From Arabidopsis thaliana (taxonomy: Eukaryota; Streptophyta; Magnoliopsida; Brassicales; Brassicaceae): 64,000 nucleotides of DNA. How positions within the stretch are numbered: position 1 is the stretch's first letter; every line of letters starts with the position of its first letter. The DNA lies in NCBI RefSeq assembly GCF_000001735.4, contig NC_003074.8, forward strand, positions 11,656,101 through 11,720,100. The letters run 5' to 3'. Positions 63,430-64,000 of this stretch are shown here, one piece after another. The position numbers and the translations under genes are program-made. Under the pieces are notes generated by a model that saw only the letters and a program-made list of their open reading frames with translations, did no database searches and had not been told where the DNA came from.

Positions 63430-64000
63430 ATTATTTTCCTTTATATTTATTTTAAAATAGAAAGTAATTACTATTTTCAAATATGTTAATTACTTAGATG
63501 ATAAATATGTTAATTATTGATATGGCTAATCTCGATTGGTGACGCCTTTAAAAGCAAATAACTTCAACTTTTATTTAGTATAGATTTCCTTCTAATGAAC
63601 CGGTCAAGATCATCGATCACAGAACGCTTTAGATCGTCGTTTCATAGCCATGGTATCAAAAGTTGACTGATGCTTGAGGATTTCCCTCTCGTTGTTGATT
63701 ATTGATTTTAATTAGATAAAAGAAATCTTCTATTAAACTTCTCATTATTAAGGCAACAAATAGTACTTCCCTTATATGTACGTCTTTTATTCCTTTAATT
63801 ATGTAATTAATACTAATTTCAAAAATGAATAAAAAAAAAAAAAAACTCACGTGTCATTAGAAACCCTAATGGCTTCTTCTTCGTTTCTTTGTTTGTAGCC
63901 GACCACGGCAGTTTCTTCTTTCTGATAAAACAATTTCCTCTGTTTTTTTGGATTAAAGACTCATACTTCCGTCGAATAGAATCAATCAATATATCATGAT
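63430..64000. other. Intergenic to window end, no gene assigned
   Basis: AT-rich sequence. CATGGTATCAAAAG at 63648-63661 resembles a copia primer site junction, but no LTR precedes it visibly. AAACCCTAATGGCTTCTTCT near 63863 looks like a plant 5' leader, but the frame from that ATG stops after eight codons. Confidence 0.45.

Noticed and set aside
63648..63661. CATGGTATCAAAAG as a copia primer binding site
   Set aside because: The match ends after TGGTATCA. No LTR end with a repeat partner and no gag frame follow within the window.
63863..63900. Start of a new gene at AAACCCTAATGGCTTCTTCTTC
   Set aside because: The frame from this ATG hits TAG after eight codons. A donor splice site there is not convincing and the window ends soon after.

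Overview
The window is a plant nuclear sequence, almost certainly from a Brassicaceae species close to Arabidopsis. The grounds are a RALF-family peptide gene that closely resembles what I recall of Arabidopsis RALF32, a prolamin-like ECA1-type secreted protein gene, and copia, CACTA, MULE and LINE families of the Arabidopsis type. About 85 percent of the 64 kb is transposon or repeat. Only two small host genes look intact: the RALF precursor (15641-15994) and the prolamin-like protein (61513-61983).

Layout: (1) 1-1643, the 3' part of a decayed Ty1/copia element. (2) About 1644-14509, an old LINE broken up by later insertions: a MULE with a decayed transposase (about 1811-4435), a 1.04 kb LTR-like insertion with 5-bp target duplication (7590-8630), and a very young complete copia element (8869-13687) whose 374-bp LTRs appear identical and which carries one uninterrupted 1348-codon gag-pol frame. 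(3) The RALF gene. (4) 17969-37999, a deep nest: CACTA-1 (ATG target duplication) contains CACTA-2 (18506-37179), which contains a foldback/MULE-like element (18841-19848, 10-bp duplication) and copia A (22090-33721), whose 5' LTR contains copia B (22665-27480). (5) A 5'-truncated LINE with only an RNase H domain (39846-40508). (6) Copia C (41183-46162), with nearly identical LTRs but a ruined coding region. (7) A roughly 9 kb tandem satellite (about 47322-56133) with 720-795-bp monomers, partly arranged as about 1.48 kb dimers, each with an internal 36-bp minisatellite. It runs into three repeated CACTA-type right termini (to 56981), so it looks like a satellite grown from a CACTA end. (8) AT-rich intergenic DNA with a foldback element, the prolamin-like gene, and a 5'-truncated LINE on the minus strand (62907-63413) with a 16-bp target duplication.

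The relative order of insertion can be read from the nesting and from target-site duplications seen directly on both sides of most elements. The most unusual items are: the CACTA-derived dimeric satellite; an apparently spliceable 119-codon reading frame in CACTA-1 that stays in frame across the CACTA-2 insertion; the foldback element with tRNA-like modules in both arms around an unrecognised coding-like core; and copia C, which has young LTRs but broken genes. The one element that looks able to move by itself is the copia at 8869-13687.
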